Shown here piece after piece: positions 15,962-23,513 of a stretch of 44,344 bases of DNA. The notes beneath the pieces are model-generated. The model saw nothing but the letters and a program-made list of their open reading frames with translations. It had not been told where the DNA came from and did not search any database. The position numbers and the translations under genes are program-made. Each line of letters begins with the position of its first letter. The first letter of the stretch is position 1. This DNA comes from Oscillospiraceae bacterium (GTDB lineage Bacteria; Bacillota; Clostridia; Oscillospirales; CAG-382): the NCBI GenBank assembly GCA_022508745.1, contig JAFLUP010000012.1, positions 1 to 44,344 on the forward strand, in the 5' to 3' direction.

Positions 15962-16435
15962 ATGGCGAAAAAACTTGCTCGCCCGCCCCGCACCGGCGGC
16001 AAAACCGCCGGAAATGCCCTGCTCCGGGCAGGGATCGGAGGGCTTCTGTTGGGCGCGCTGCTGCTCTTCCTGCTTGCGTTCCTCACGGCCTTCGCCGCCT
16101 TGAAAAGCAGCGATCCGCGCTCCATGGTCTTCCCGGCTTCCCTCCTCGCCACCGCCGTCGGCGGGTACGGCGGAGCGCTGTTCGGTGCAAAGACGGCGGA
16201 AAAGCGGGACGCGAACCCCTTCCTCGGCAGCTTCGCCGCCGGCGGAGCGCTGCTGCTCTTCCTGCTGTTGGTCTCCCTGTTCGTCCCCTCCGCGGGAGGG
16301 AACAGCCTCCTGCATCGGACGGCTCCCCTGTTCCTCCTGCCGGTCGCCGCCGCACTGGGAGGGTTGACCGTCGCCGCCCACCGCCCCAATCAAAAACGCC
16401 GCCTGAAAAAGCTCACGGCGGGAAAAAGAAGGTAA
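15962..16435 (+). CDS. Small four-helix membrane protein, unknown function
   Basis: The 157-residue product has a basic N-terminus (MAKKLARPPRTGGKTAG), four hydrophobic segments (about residues 22-45, 55-80, 85-110 and 118-140), and a basic tail (RPNQKRRLKKLTAGKRR). The arrangement resembles the small TIGR04086-type membrane proteins of Clostridia, but I cannot confirm the match. AAAGGA lies 13 bases before the ATG, a long spacing, so the start is less certain. It is transcribed alone, divergent from kdgK and convergent with hydF, and ends at a bidirectional terminator. Confidence 0.7.
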   Translation: MAKKLARPPRTGGKTAGNALLRAGIGGLLLGALLLFLLAFLTAFAALKSSDPRSMVFPASLLATAVGGYGGALFGAKTAEKRDANPFLGSFAAGGALLLFLLLVSLFVPSAGGNSLLHRTAPLFLLPVAAALGGLTVAAHRPNQKRRLKKLTAGKRR

Positions 16436-16471
16436 AAACAAGCCCGCAGAGACCTCTGCGGGCTTGTTTTT
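16434..16471. terminator. Bidirectional terminator between 15962 gene and hydF
   Basis: A 14-bp perfect stem (16437-16450 with 16455-16468, loop GACC) has A5 on one side and T5 on the other. Its right end touches the hydF stop codon. Confidence 0.93.
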
Positions 16472-17676
16472 CATGTTTGCAACAGTTCCAACAGCTCCGG
16501 GAACGGACGCAAGCTGCGTTCCAAAATGCCGTGCATCTGTGCGATGGCAATGCCGTAATTGACCACGGGAACCCCCGCGTCCGCCGCCCGACGGAGACGG
16601 GCTTCCATCTCCTTGCCGTTCAGCATGCAAGCGCCGCAGTGGATCACCAGCGCAAAGGACGACAGGTCCTCCGGGAACTCCCCGCCGGAGGTGAAGGTAT
16701 AAACCGGTTTGACCCCCGTGTACGCCTCGATCCAGCCGGGCAGCTTCACCGTTCCGATGTCGCCGCACTGCCGGTGATGGGTGCATCCCTCGGAGATCAG
16801 CACCCGATCCCCCTCCCGCAGATGGGAAAGCTGTGCCGCCCCCCGTACCAGCAGGGGCAAATCCCCCTTATAACGGGCAAACAGGATGGAAAAGGAGGTC
16901 AAAAGGATCTCCTCCGGCACATCCCTCGAAACCCTCCCAAAGGCTTGGGAGTCGGTGATGACCAGCTTCGGAGGTTTTGCAAGGGAGGCGAGGGTCTCCC
17001 GCAGCTCGGTGTCCTGGCAAACGGCAAAGGAACAGTGCGCGTCCAGCAGATCCCGCATGACCTGCTGCTGGGGAAGGATGAGCCTCCCCTTGGGAGCCGC
17101 CTCATCCACGGGGACCACCAAAACCGCCATGTCCCCGCCGGAAAGCAGGTCCGCCACCAGCCGTTTGGGGTTCTGGAGCCCTTTCGCGAAGCTCCCCAAC
17201 CGCTCCTTGAGGGCATGGATCCCTTCTCCCGTGGCGGCGCTGACATAAAGCGCATCCGGCGTCAATTCCCGTCGTTCAGCCAGCAGATCCGCCTTGTTGA
17301 ACGCGAGGACATAAGGCAGTTTCCGCTCCTTGAACAGCGAAAGCAACGCCTCGTCCTCCGGGGAAGGCCCCGCTCTCCCGTCTATGACCAGCACGGCGAT
17401 GTCCGTCTGCGCCAAAATCTGTTTCGCCTTTTGGACGCGTTTCTCCCCCAGCTCTCCTTCGTCGTCCAGACCGGGGGTATCCGTGATCAGCACCGGCCCC
17501 AGCGGCAGCAGCTCCATCGCTTTTTTGACCGGATCGGTCGTCGTCCCCTTCACGTCGGACACCACCGAGAGCGCCTGCCCCGTCACCGCGTTGACCAGAC
17601 TGGACTTCCCCGCGTTGCGCATGCCGAAAAAGCCGATATGCACCCGCTCCGCCGAAACCGTATCGTTCAAACTCAT
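16471..17676 (-). CDS. hydF: [FeFe]-hydrogenase H-cluster maturation GTPase HydF
   Basis: HydF is the scaffold on which the 2Fe subcluster is built and then delivered to the hydrogenase. The 401-residue protein has an N-terminal GTPase domain: GFFGMRNAGKSSLVNAV (P-loop), DVKGTTTDPVKK, ITDTPGLDDEG and NKAD. The C-terminal part contains EGCTHHRQCGDIG and VIHCGACMLNGKEME, the HydF [4Fe-4S]-binding Cys/His pattern (C-x-H and CxxC). It ends the hydrogenase maturation operon, 12 bases after hydG. The structural hydrogenase gene is not in the window. Confidence 0.95.
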   Translation of the reverse strand: MSLNDTVSAERVHIGFFGMRNAGKSSLVNAVTGQALSVVSDVKGTTTDPVKKAMELLPLGPVLITDTPGLDDEGELGEKRVQKAKQILAQTDIAVLVIDGRAGPSPEDEALLSLFKERKLPYVLAFNKADLLAERRELTPDALYVSAATGEGIHALKERLGSFAKGLQNPKRLVADLLSGGDMAVLVVPVDEAAPKGRLILPQQQVMRDLLDAHCSFAVCQDTELRETLASLAKPPKLVITDSQAFGRVSRDVPEEILLTSFSILFARYKGDLPLLVRGAAQLSHLREGDRVLISEGCTHHRQCGDIGTVKLPGWIEAYTGVKPVYTFTSGGEFPEDLSSFALVIHCGACMLNGKEMEARLRRAADAGVPVVNYGIAIAQMHGILERSLRPFPELLELLQT

Positions 17677-17688
17677 GTTTTTCTGCTC

Positions 17689-19137
17689 CTAAAACCGAAA
17701 ATCTCTCCGATTCGCACCGCGAATTTCCTCAATATTTTTCTTCGCGATCTCCCGCGCCTTCTCCTTCGGGATCTTTTCCAGCTCCCGATCAATCATGCGG
17801 TAGCCGATCTCTTTCGTCTCCGGGGACGCGTAATCCTCCAGATACTCCGCCAGCGTCATCAACGCGTTGGGATGGCAGCAGTTGAGGATCTGCCCGCTCT
17901 TGCACAGACTCATGAAGCGGTCGCCGGTGCGCCCTTCCCGGTAGCAGGCGGTGCAGAAGGAGGGGATGTGCCCGCTCTCCATCAGCCACTTTACCACCTC
18001 GTCCAGCGTGCGCTGGTCGGATACGTCGAACTGCTCGGTATCGTGGGGACGTTCCTCCTCCGTGTACCCGCCCACCGACGTGCGCGAGCCGCCGCTCACC
18101 TGGGAAACGCCCAGCCGCAGCAGCTTTTCCCGCACCGCTTGGGTCTCCCGGGTGGAGATGATCATGCCGGTGTAGGGCACCGCCAGCCGGATGCAGGCGG
18201 TCAGTTTCGCAAAGGTCTCGTCGTCGATGCCGTTGTCGAACTGGGTGGGGTCGATGTCGTCCGCCCGCTTGACCCGCGGCACGCTGATGGTGTGGGGGCC
18301 CACCCCGTGGACGGCCTCCAGATGCTCCGCGTGCATGAGCAGCCCTGCGAACTCGTACTTATACATTTCCAGCCCGAACAGCACCCCCAACCCCACGTCG
18401 TCGATGCCGCCTTCCATGGCGCGGTCCATCGCCTCGGTGTGGTAGTCGTAATCGTGCTTGGGTCCCGTGGGGTGCAGCGCCAGATAGCTCTCCTTGTGGT
18501 AGGTCTCCTGGAACAGGATATACGTCCCGATGCCCGCTTCCTTCAGCTTGCGGTAGTTTTCCACCGTGGTGGCGGCGATGTTCACGTTCACCCGCCGGAT
18601 GTCCCCGTTTTTGTGATGCACACCGTAAATGGTATGGATGCACTCCAGAATATATTCAATGGGGTTGTGGACGGGATCCTCCCCCGCCTCGATGGCCAGC
18701 CGCTTGTGCCCCATGTCCTGCAGGGCGATGACCTCCGCGCGCACTTCCTCCTGCGTCAGTTTCTTGCGGGGAATGTGCTTGTTTTTCAAGTGATACGGGC
18801 AGTACACGCACCCGTTGACGCAGTAATTGGAAAGATACAGCGGCGCGAAAATGACGATGCGGTTGCCGTAGAACGCCAGCTTGATCTCCTCTGCGATACG
18901 GTACATTTCCTCGATTTTCTCCGGGATCTCGCAGGCCAGCAGCACGGACGCCTCCCGGTGGGAAAGCCCCGCGCAGACGCAGCCGGTCTCCGTCTTTTTC
19001 GGGCGCGCTTTTTCCAGAATCTCGTCGATCAGCGCCACATTGTTCTTGTTTTCCTCCGCGTAAGCGAGCGTCGCGCGGATCTCCTCGTCATTGATGAATT
19101 CCTCCGCCTTCAGCGAGGCGGGATTGTAAATTGCCAT
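17689..19137 (-). CDS. hydG: [FeFe]-hydrogenase maturase HydG (radical SAM tyrosine lyase)
   Basis: HydG cleaves tyrosine to p-cresol and dehydroglycine and produces the Fe(CO)(CN) units of the H-cluster. The 482-residue product has the radical SAM motif CVNGCVYCPYH (CX3CX2C), AGEDPVHNPIEYI, NVNIAATTVENYRKL and QETYHKESY. The C-terminal auxiliary-cluster motif CTACYREGRTGDRFMSLCKS (CX2C...C) sits near residue 410. The length matches the family (about 470). It lies 3 bases downstream of hydE and 12 bases upstream of hydF. Confidence 0.97.
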   Translation of the reverse strand: MAIYNPASLKAEEFINDEEIRATLAYAEENKNNVALIDEILEKARPKKTETGCVCAGLSHREASVLLACEIPEKIEEMYRIAEEIKLAFYGNRIVIFAPLYLSNYCVNGCVYCPYHLKNKHIPRKKLTQEEVRAEVIALQDMGHKRLAIEAGEDPVHNPIEYILECIHTIYGVHHKNGDIRRVNVNIAATTVENYRKLKEAGIGTYILFQETYHKESYLALHPTGPKHDYDYHTEAMDRAMEGGIDDVGLGVLFGLEMYKYEFAGLLMHAEHLEAVHGVGPHTISVPRVKRADDIDPTQFDNGIDDETFAKLTACIRLAVPYTGMIISTRETQAVREKLLRLGVSQVSGGSRTSVGGYTEEERPHDTEQFDVSDQRTLDEVVKWLMESGHIPSFCTACYREGRTGDRFMSLCKSGQILNCCHPNALMTLAEYLEDYASPETKEIGYRMIDRELEKIPKEKAREIAKKNIEEIRGANRRDFRF

Positions 19138-19140
19138 AAC

Positions 19141-20193
19141 TCAAACGTCCTTTCTCACGTCGCCTCTGTCAACGACCAACTCATAGCCGATGGACTCCAT
19201 GCGTTGCTGTAAACATCCCCTGCACTGGGCGGATTCCTCCCCCGTGCAGATCTTGTTATCGTATAACTCGTACTTCTTCCGCACCGAAACCGGCGAAAGG
19301 TTGGGCATAACCACGTTCGCCCCTGCTTGGATCCCCTTCTCCCGCCCCAGCGGATGGATGGTGCCCAGCGCCGTGGTGGCGGGCAGCAGCACCGGCGGAT
19401 GGATCAGCCGGATGACGGAAAGCAGGAAGCAGGTCAGCTCCAACGTGCCCGCCGCCCGATCCCGGAAGGGGGTGTCCTTGTGGGGAATGAAGGGCCCGAT
19501 GCCGCACATATCCGGCTTGCATGTCTCGATGAACTGCAAATCCTTCGCAAGCTCCGCGTTCGTCTGGTAGGGGGACCCCACCATAAACCCGCAGCCCACC
19601 TGATAGCCGATCTCCCGCAGATCCCGCAGACAGCGCATGCGGTTTTCGAAGGACATCTCCTTCGGGTGCAGCTTCCCGTAGTGGGTTTCATCCGCCGTCT
19701 CGTGTCGCAGCAGGTAGCGGTCCGCCCCCGCGTCGCGGAGGGCTTGATAGCTCTCCCGGCTCCGCTCCCCCATGGAGAGAGTGACGGCGCAATCCGGGAA
19801 GCGGTTTTTCAGTTCCCGCAGCAGCCCGCACAGCACCTCGTCCGTGAAGTACGGGTCCTCTCCCCCTTGCAGGACGAAGGTGCGGAACCCCAGCCCGTAC
19901 CCTTCTTCCGCGCAGGAAAGGATCTCCTCCGGATTCAGCCGATAGCGCTCACAGTTGCGGTTGCTCCGGCGGATGCCGCAGTAGAGGCAATCGTTCCGGC
20001 AGATGTTGCTGATCTCGATCAGCCCTCGGGTGAACACCCGGTTGCCGTAAAGGTTTTTGCGCACTTCCACCGCTTTTTCCGCGAGAAAGCGTGCCGTTTC
20101 CTCGTCCCGGTCGTCCAACAGCCGTTTGTATTCCTCAAGCGTCAACCGGTGATCTTTTACCAGCTTTTCCGCCAGCGTCATTCCTTCACGCAT
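19141..20193 (-). CDS. hydE: [FeFe]-hydrogenase maturase HydE (radical SAM)
   Basis: HydE is a radical SAM enzyme acting on the HydG-derived iron-cysteine synthon during H-cluster assembly. The 350-residue protein shows the cluster motif EISNICRNDCLYCGIRRSN (CX3CX2C), VLQGGEDPYFT, HETADETHYGKLHP, GCGFMVGSPYQT and LPATTALGT. The C-terminal CTGEESAQCRGC may hold the optional second cluster. Its start overlaps the upstream TM1266-like gene by eight bases, implying coupled translation. A second in-frame ATG at 20181 is possible but has no spaced ribosome binding site. Confidence 0.95.
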   Translation of the reverse strand: MREGMTLAEKLVKDHRLTLEEYKRLLDDRDEETARFLAEKAVEVRKNLYGNRVFTRGLIEISNICRNDCLYCGIRRSNRNCERYRLNPEEILSCAEEGYGLGFRTFVLQGGEDPYFTDEVLCGLLRELKNRFPDCAVTLSMGERSRESYQALRDAGADRYLLRHETADETHYGKLHPKEMSFENRMRCLRDLREIGYQVGCGFMVGSPYQTNAELAKDLQFIETCKPDMCGIGPFIPHKDTPFRDRAAGTLELTCFLLSVIRLIHPPVLLPATTALGTIHPLGREKGIQAGANVVMPNLSPVSVRKKYELYDNKICTGEESAQCRGCLQQRMESIGYELVVDRGDVRKDV

Positions 20194-20443
20194 CGCCGAT
20201 CACACCGGAAAGCGCCGTTTTCACGCTCACGCCCGGCAAAGCGCCGATCTTCCCCGCCAATGCGGAGATCCTATCCTGCGGCGCGTCCATGGCGATGCTG
20301 ATGATATGGATGCCTTTCTCCCGGTAGGGCAATCCCATTCTGCCGAGGATGTATTCCCCGTATTCGTGCAGCAACTCGTTGAGCTTCCCCACCGTGTCCC
20401 GTTCCTCCACGATGATGCTCATGACGGCTACTCTCGTCTGCAT
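20186..20443 (-). CDS. TM1266-family iron-only hydrogenase system regulator
   Basis: The 85-residue protein (QTRVAVMSIIVEERDTVGKL; YILGRMGLPYREKGIHIIS; ALAGKIGALPGVSVKTALSG) matches the TM1266 family of small ACT/ferredoxin-fold proteins found in [FeFe]-hydrogenase maturation loci and proposed to be regulatory. It is the first gene of the operon; GGAGGG lies five bases before the ATG. It overlaps hydE by eight bases. The ligand is not known. Confidence 0.9.
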   Translation of the reverse strand: MQTRVAVMSIIVEERDTVGKLNELLHEYGEYILGRMGLPYREKGIHIISIAMDAPQDRISALAGKIGALPGVSVKTALSGVIGDA

Positions 20444-20482
20444 AAAATCCCTCCTGTAAATGATACAAAGACTGCAAAGAGT

Positions 20483-20516
20483 AAAAAACTGCTGCGCTCC
20501 AGTTTGGGCGCAGCAG
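20483..20516 (-). terminator. Terminator-like hairpin in the leader of the hydrogenase maturation operon
   Basis: On the minus strand CTGCTGCGC (20516-20508) pairs with GCGCAGCAG (20497-20489), followed by T6 (20488-20483). It lies between a promoter-like sequence at 20596-20623 and the first gene at 20443. It either ends deoD transcripts or acts as an attenuator. Confidence 0.8.
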
Positions 20517-20595
20517 CAAAAAAATACGCAAAACTCTTTCTACCGCACCTTCCGTATCAGGGACCAAACGCCCTTTTACGTCAGGAGACAATCAT

Positions 20596-20623
20596 AGTAT
20601 AGCACGTTTTCCGGAAAAGTAAA
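20596..20623 (-). promoter_or_regulatory. Probable promoter of the hydrogenase maturation operon
   Basis: Minus-strand TTTACT (20623-20618), 16-base spacer and TATACT (20601-20596), preceded by CGTGC as an extended -10. This predicts a leader of about 145 bases. Confidence 0.6.
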
Positions 20624-20640
20624 GTGGTTTTTCGAAAAAA

Positions 20641-21378
20641 TTACAACAGCACCGCGGTTTCCAGCGCCAAACGAATCATATCCGTAAAGCTGGTCTGCCG
20701 TTCCTCCACGGTCAGCCCTTCCCCGGTGAGCAGATGGTCGGACACGGTGAACATCCCCAGCGCCCGTTTTCCCAGCCGCGCGGCGTTCATATAGAGGGCG
20801 GCGGTTTCCATCTCCACCGCCAGCACCCCCAGCTTGCCCCAAGCGGCTGCCTGCGTTTCCTCCGGCATACGCGCCTCCGCGTCCGCGTAGAACACGTCCG
20901 TGCTGACCACATTCCCCACCCGGTGGGGGATGCCCAATTCCACCGCCGTTTTTACGCAAGCGGAGAGCAATCCGTAGTCCGCAATCGGCGCAAACGTCCC
21001 CGGCAGATGGTACTGGTTCGCCCACGCGGAGTCCGTGCAAGCCCCCATGGCAAGCACCAGATCCCGCAGCCGCACCTGCTCCGTCAGCGCGCCCGCCGAG
21101 CCCACCCGCAGCAGATTCTCCACGCCGAAGTGGCGAAACAATTCATAGGAATAAATCCCCATGGAGGGCATGCCCATGCCGCTGGCCATGACCGAGACAG
21201 GTTCCCCTTTGTAGGTGCCGGTGTACCCCTGTACCCCCCGCACGTTGTTGACCAGAACCGCCCGTTCCAGAAATGTCTCCGCGATAAATGCGCTGCGAAG
21301 CGGGTCGCCGGGCATCAATACCGTCTTTGCGAACTGCTCCGGCGTCGCCGCAATGTGCGGCGTAGGCGCGCCCGCCAT
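20641..21378 (-). CDS. deoD: Purine-nucleoside phosphorylase, DeoD type
   Basis: The enzyme phosphorolyses purine (deoxy)nucleosides to free base and (deoxy)ribose-1-phosphate. The 245-residue product fits the hexameric NP-I family: TPHIAATPEQFAKTVLMPGD, VMASGMGMPSMGIYSYEL (phosphate/ribose site), RVGSAGALTEQVRLRDLV, AVEMETAALY (ribose-binding MET) and TVSDHLLTGE (base-binding Ser-Asp). GGAAGGG lies 11 bases before the start. It is monocistronic, behind a consensus promoter whose -35 region is nearly identical to that of the divergent ThuA-like gene. Confidence 0.95.
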   Translation of the reverse strand: MAGAPTPHIAATPEQFAKTVLMPGDPLRSAFIAETFLERAVLVNNVRGVQGYTGTYKGEPVSVMASGMGMPSMGIYSYELFRHFGVENLLRVGSAGALTEQVRLRDLVLAMGACTDSAWANQYHLPGTFAPIADYGLLSACVKTAVELGIPHRVGNVVSTDVFYADAEARMPEETQAAAWGKLGVLAVEMETAALYMNAARLGKRALGMFTVSDHLLTGEGLTVEERQTSFTDMIRLALETAVLL

Positions 21379-21411
21379 GTTTCATCATCCCTTCCGTTCT
21401 CTTTCCATAGA

Positions 21412-21441
21412 ATTATAGCACGCCCGCCCCTCGCTTGTCAA
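21412..21441 (-). promoter_or_regulatory. deoD promoter, -35 inside a palindrome
   Basis: Minus-strand TTGACA (21441-21436), 18-base spacer and TATAAT (21417-21412), with GTGC before the -10. The -35 is the centre of CGCTTGACAAGCG, a perfect palindrome about one A. Confidence 0.87.
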
Positions 21442-21525
21442 GCGCTCGCTGGAAATGTTCACGGGGGGCATAGTTCACGCCCCTGTGGCTTCTCCCCCCC
21501 ATGGAAACTTTTTCCGCAAAGGCGC

Positions 21526-21554
21526 TTGACAAGCGGGGATGGGCGTGTTATACT
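21526..21554 (+). promoter_or_regulatory. Promoter of the ThuA-like gene, -35 inside a palindrome
   Basis: TTGACA (21526-21531), 17-base spacer and TATACT (21549-21554). The same CGCTTGACAAGCG palindrome as at the deoD promoter surrounds the -35. Confidence 0.87.
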
Positions 21555-21586
21555 GCGAAAAACGAAACGAAAGGGAGCATGAAAAC

Positions 21587-22348
21587 ATGAGCAAAATCCG
21601 CGTTACCGTCTGGAACGAGTATCGGCACGAAAAGAGCAACGAGGAAGTCCGCGCTCTTTACCCCAACGGGCTGCACGCCGAGATCGGCGAAGCCCTCTCC
21701 GAGTGCGAGGATATCGAAGTCACCCTCGCCGCACTGGACGACCCGGATCAGGGTTTGCCGGAGGAGGTTCTCAACAACACCGACGTCCTTTTCTGGTGGG
21801 GACACATGGCCCACGGAGATGTGCAGGACGAGCTGGTGGAGCGCGTCCGTCAGCGGGTACATGACGGCATGGGGCTGGTGATCCTGCACTCCGGGCACTA
21901 TTCCAAGGTGTTCCGGGCGGTGGTCGGGACGACGGGCAACCTGCTCTGGGGCGACAACCTGCATGAGGTGGTCTGGAACATCAATCCCACCCATCCCATC
22001 GCAGCCGGCGTCCCCTCCCATTTCCATATTGAAAAGGAAGAAGTCTACGCCGAGCCCTTCCAGATCCCGGATCCGGACGAGCTGGTGTTCCTCTCCTGGT
22101 ACGAGACCGGCTACGTCTTCCGCTCCGGCTGCGTCTGGAAGCGGGGCGCGGGCAAGGTGTTCTACTTCCAGCCCGGTCATGAGACGGTGCCCACCTACCA
22201 CAACCCCAACGTCCGCCGCATCCTGCAGAACGCTGCCCACTACTGCGCCAAGCGGGAGACGGGCTACGCCTGGCTGCAGGCAGGGAACGCTCCTTATATC
22301 CGCAGCTACTTCGTGCCGGAGGACGAACTGGACTGCCTGAAAAAGTAA
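21587..22348 (+). CDS. ThuA-like domain protein (trehalose-utilisation family)
   Basis: The 253-residue protein begins SKIRVTVWNEYRHEKSNEEV and contains VLFWWGHMAHGDV, GMGLVILHSGHYSKVF, TGNLLWGDNLHEVVW, NPTHPIAAGVPSHFHI, and GRGAGKVFYFQPGHET-like sequence (KRGAGKVFYFQPGHET). These belong to ThuA proteins, a class I glutamine-amidotransferase-like fold associated with trehalose and other sugar metabolism; the biochemical reaction is poorly defined. The open frame extends to 21539, but ATG 21587 follows AAAGGGAG and starts the conserved sequence. It is monocistronic with its own consensus promoter; no clear terminator is visible in the 120 bases after it. Confidence 0.88.
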   Translation: MSKIRVTVWNEYRHEKSNEEVRALYPNGLHAEIGEALSECEDIEVTLAALDDPDQGLPEEVLNNTDVLFWWGHMAHGDVQDELVERVRQRVHDGMGLVILHSGHYSKVFRAVVGTTGNLLWGDNLHEVVWNINPTHPIAAGVPSHFHIEKEEVYAEPFQIPDPDELVFLSWYETGYVFRSGCVWKRGAGKVFYFQPGHETVPTYHNPNVRRILQNAAHYCAKRETGYAWLQAGNAPYIRSYFVPEDELDCLKK

Positions 22349-22471
22349 GCGATTCTCTGAATCTTTCCGCCAAATTCTCATAGAAACCCCCAGAATTTAC
22401 CGGAAAACCCCTGGATTTATCGAAAAAAAATACAAACTTTTCGGGAATTTCCAAAAAGTGGAGCTGCCCCC

Positions 22472-22500
22472 TTGACAAGCTATGGCTTTTCAGATATAAT
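22472..22500 (+). promoter_or_regulatory. Perfect consensus promoter with structured leader (22593 gene)
   Basis: TTGACA (22472-22477), 17-base spacer, TATAAT (22495-22500). In the leader GATATT (22508-22513) can pair with AATATC about 35 bases later, enclosing a GC-rich region before the ribosome binding site. Confidence 0.9.
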
Positions 22501-22592
22501 AGAAGCGATATTGAATCGTGGGGCGCCTTTGCCTCGGGGGGAAATATCAGTATTAAGTTTTGAAAAATGAAAGCAGAAAGGAATCCACAAGT

Positions 22593-23324
22593 ATGAAAAA
22601 ATCAATCGCTCTCATCATCGCAGTGGTTCTGGCGCTTGCTACCGCAGTCAGCGTTTTCGTTGTTTCTGCAGCAGAAGCTGTCGAGCCCGATGAACTGATC
22701 GGCACCTACGACCTCAACACCGGCGCAGTGTATGCCGGCGGTTCCCACACCATTCTGGCCGCAATCGGCGAGAACACCACTATCGAAGCCATCACCGCTT
22801 ACATGCTTGGCGCCGCTGGCAAGGACTACAACTACTTCTTCGTTTATGCCGTAGAAGCAGATGAAAACGGTAACTATGTGATCACGGCAGAGTACGAAGA
22901 ACTTGGCAGACCCGACGGCGTGAAGAGCGAAGTTGCTGTCCCCGCAAACGGCTACCTCGTTTGCATCAACGCTACCGATATCGAAGATGCCAAAGATTCC
23001 ATCAACGTTGGCGATATCGCTGTTTTCGAAGGCTTTGAGCTCGATACCCTTGCTACCCTCGAGCCCCTCGCCAACCCCCTCTCCGGCGTTGCTAAAGTGT
23101 CCTTCTACACCGCAAAGGAAGTCGATGAGACCACCGACGACAACACCACCGAGGACAACACCACCGAAGATGCCAACACCACCGAGGATGCTACCACCGA
23201 GGAGCCCGCTCCTTCCTCTTCCTCTGATGCTCCCGACACCGGCGACAACGGCATGATCGTGCTGGCAGTGCTGGCAGTCGTTGCTCTGGCAGGCGGCTTC
23301 GTTGTGATCCGCGCAAGAGGCTAA
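22593..23324 (+). CDS. Small secreted protein with PxTGD-type C-terminal signal
   Basis: The 243-residue product has a signal peptide (KKSIALIIAVVLALATAVSV). Residues about 30-175 form a beta-rich unit (ELIGTYDLNTGAVYAGGSH; YAVEADENGNYVITAEYEEL; VPANGYLVCINATD). A Thr/Glu/Asp/Asn-rich linker (TTEDNTTEDANTTEDATTEE) follows, then SSDAPDTGDNGMIVLAVLAV, a helix and a short basic tail. APDTG followed by a hydrophobic helix fits the (S/N/P)PxTG-like signals of clostridial class B sortases. It may be wall-linked by the sortase at 41946, an inference. AGAAAGGA precedes the ATG. Function unknown; the strong promoter suggests high expression. Confidence 0.83.
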   Translation: MKKSIALIIAVVLALATAVSVFVVSAAEAVEPDELIGTYDLNTGAVYAGGSHTILAAIGENTTIEAITAYMLGAAGKDYNYFFVYAVEADENGNYVITAEYEELGRPDGVKSEVAVPANGYLVCINATDIEDAKDSINVGDIAVFEGFELDTLATLEPLANPLSGVAKVSFYTAKEVDETTDDNTTEDNTTEDANTTEDATTEEPAPSSSSDAPDTGDNGMIVLAVLAVVALAGGFVVIRARG

Positions 23325-23362
23325 TTCTTAACCGATTGCAACGCACATAACGCGTAAAAGTT

Positions 23363-23390
23363 GGGCACCCCAAAAGGGTGCCCGCTTTTT
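23363..23390 (+). terminator. Intrinsic terminator after the 22593 gene
   Basis: GGGCACCC/GGGTGCCC (loop CAAAA) followed by GCTTTTTTATT. Confidence 0.93.
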
Positions 23391-23419
23391 TATTCCTTTT
23401 TTTGATTTTTTCCTATTCG

Positions 23420-23449
23420 GTGCAAAATTTCCCGAAAACGTGGAATACT
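23420..23449 (+). promoter_or_regulatory. Weak promoter candidate for the 23514 gene
   Basis: GTGCAA (23420-23425), 18-base spacer, AATACT (23444-23449). Both boxes deviate from consensus. Confidence 0.4.
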
Positions 23450-23513
23450 GATGATGGAATTCTGCATGCAAAGTAAAAACCGATATAACCACACCGAAAG
23501 GGGAAAATCACCC

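Noticed and set aside
16477-19212. A 911-codon open frame on the plus strand
   Set aside because: It is antisense to hydF and hydG, which are unmistakable; the product has no recognisable domain.
20444-20595. T-box riboswitch in the hydrogenase operon leader
   Set aside because: The minus strand has AAGGTGCGGTAGA, but not the AGGGTGGNACCGCG T-box core, and there is no stem I specifier structure or aminoacid-related gene.
22349-22471. Terminator for the ThuA-like gene
   Set aside because: No hairpin with a T-run could be found in this stretch; two loosely similar CCCC(C/T)(A/G)GA-TTTA segments are too diverged to call a repeat.
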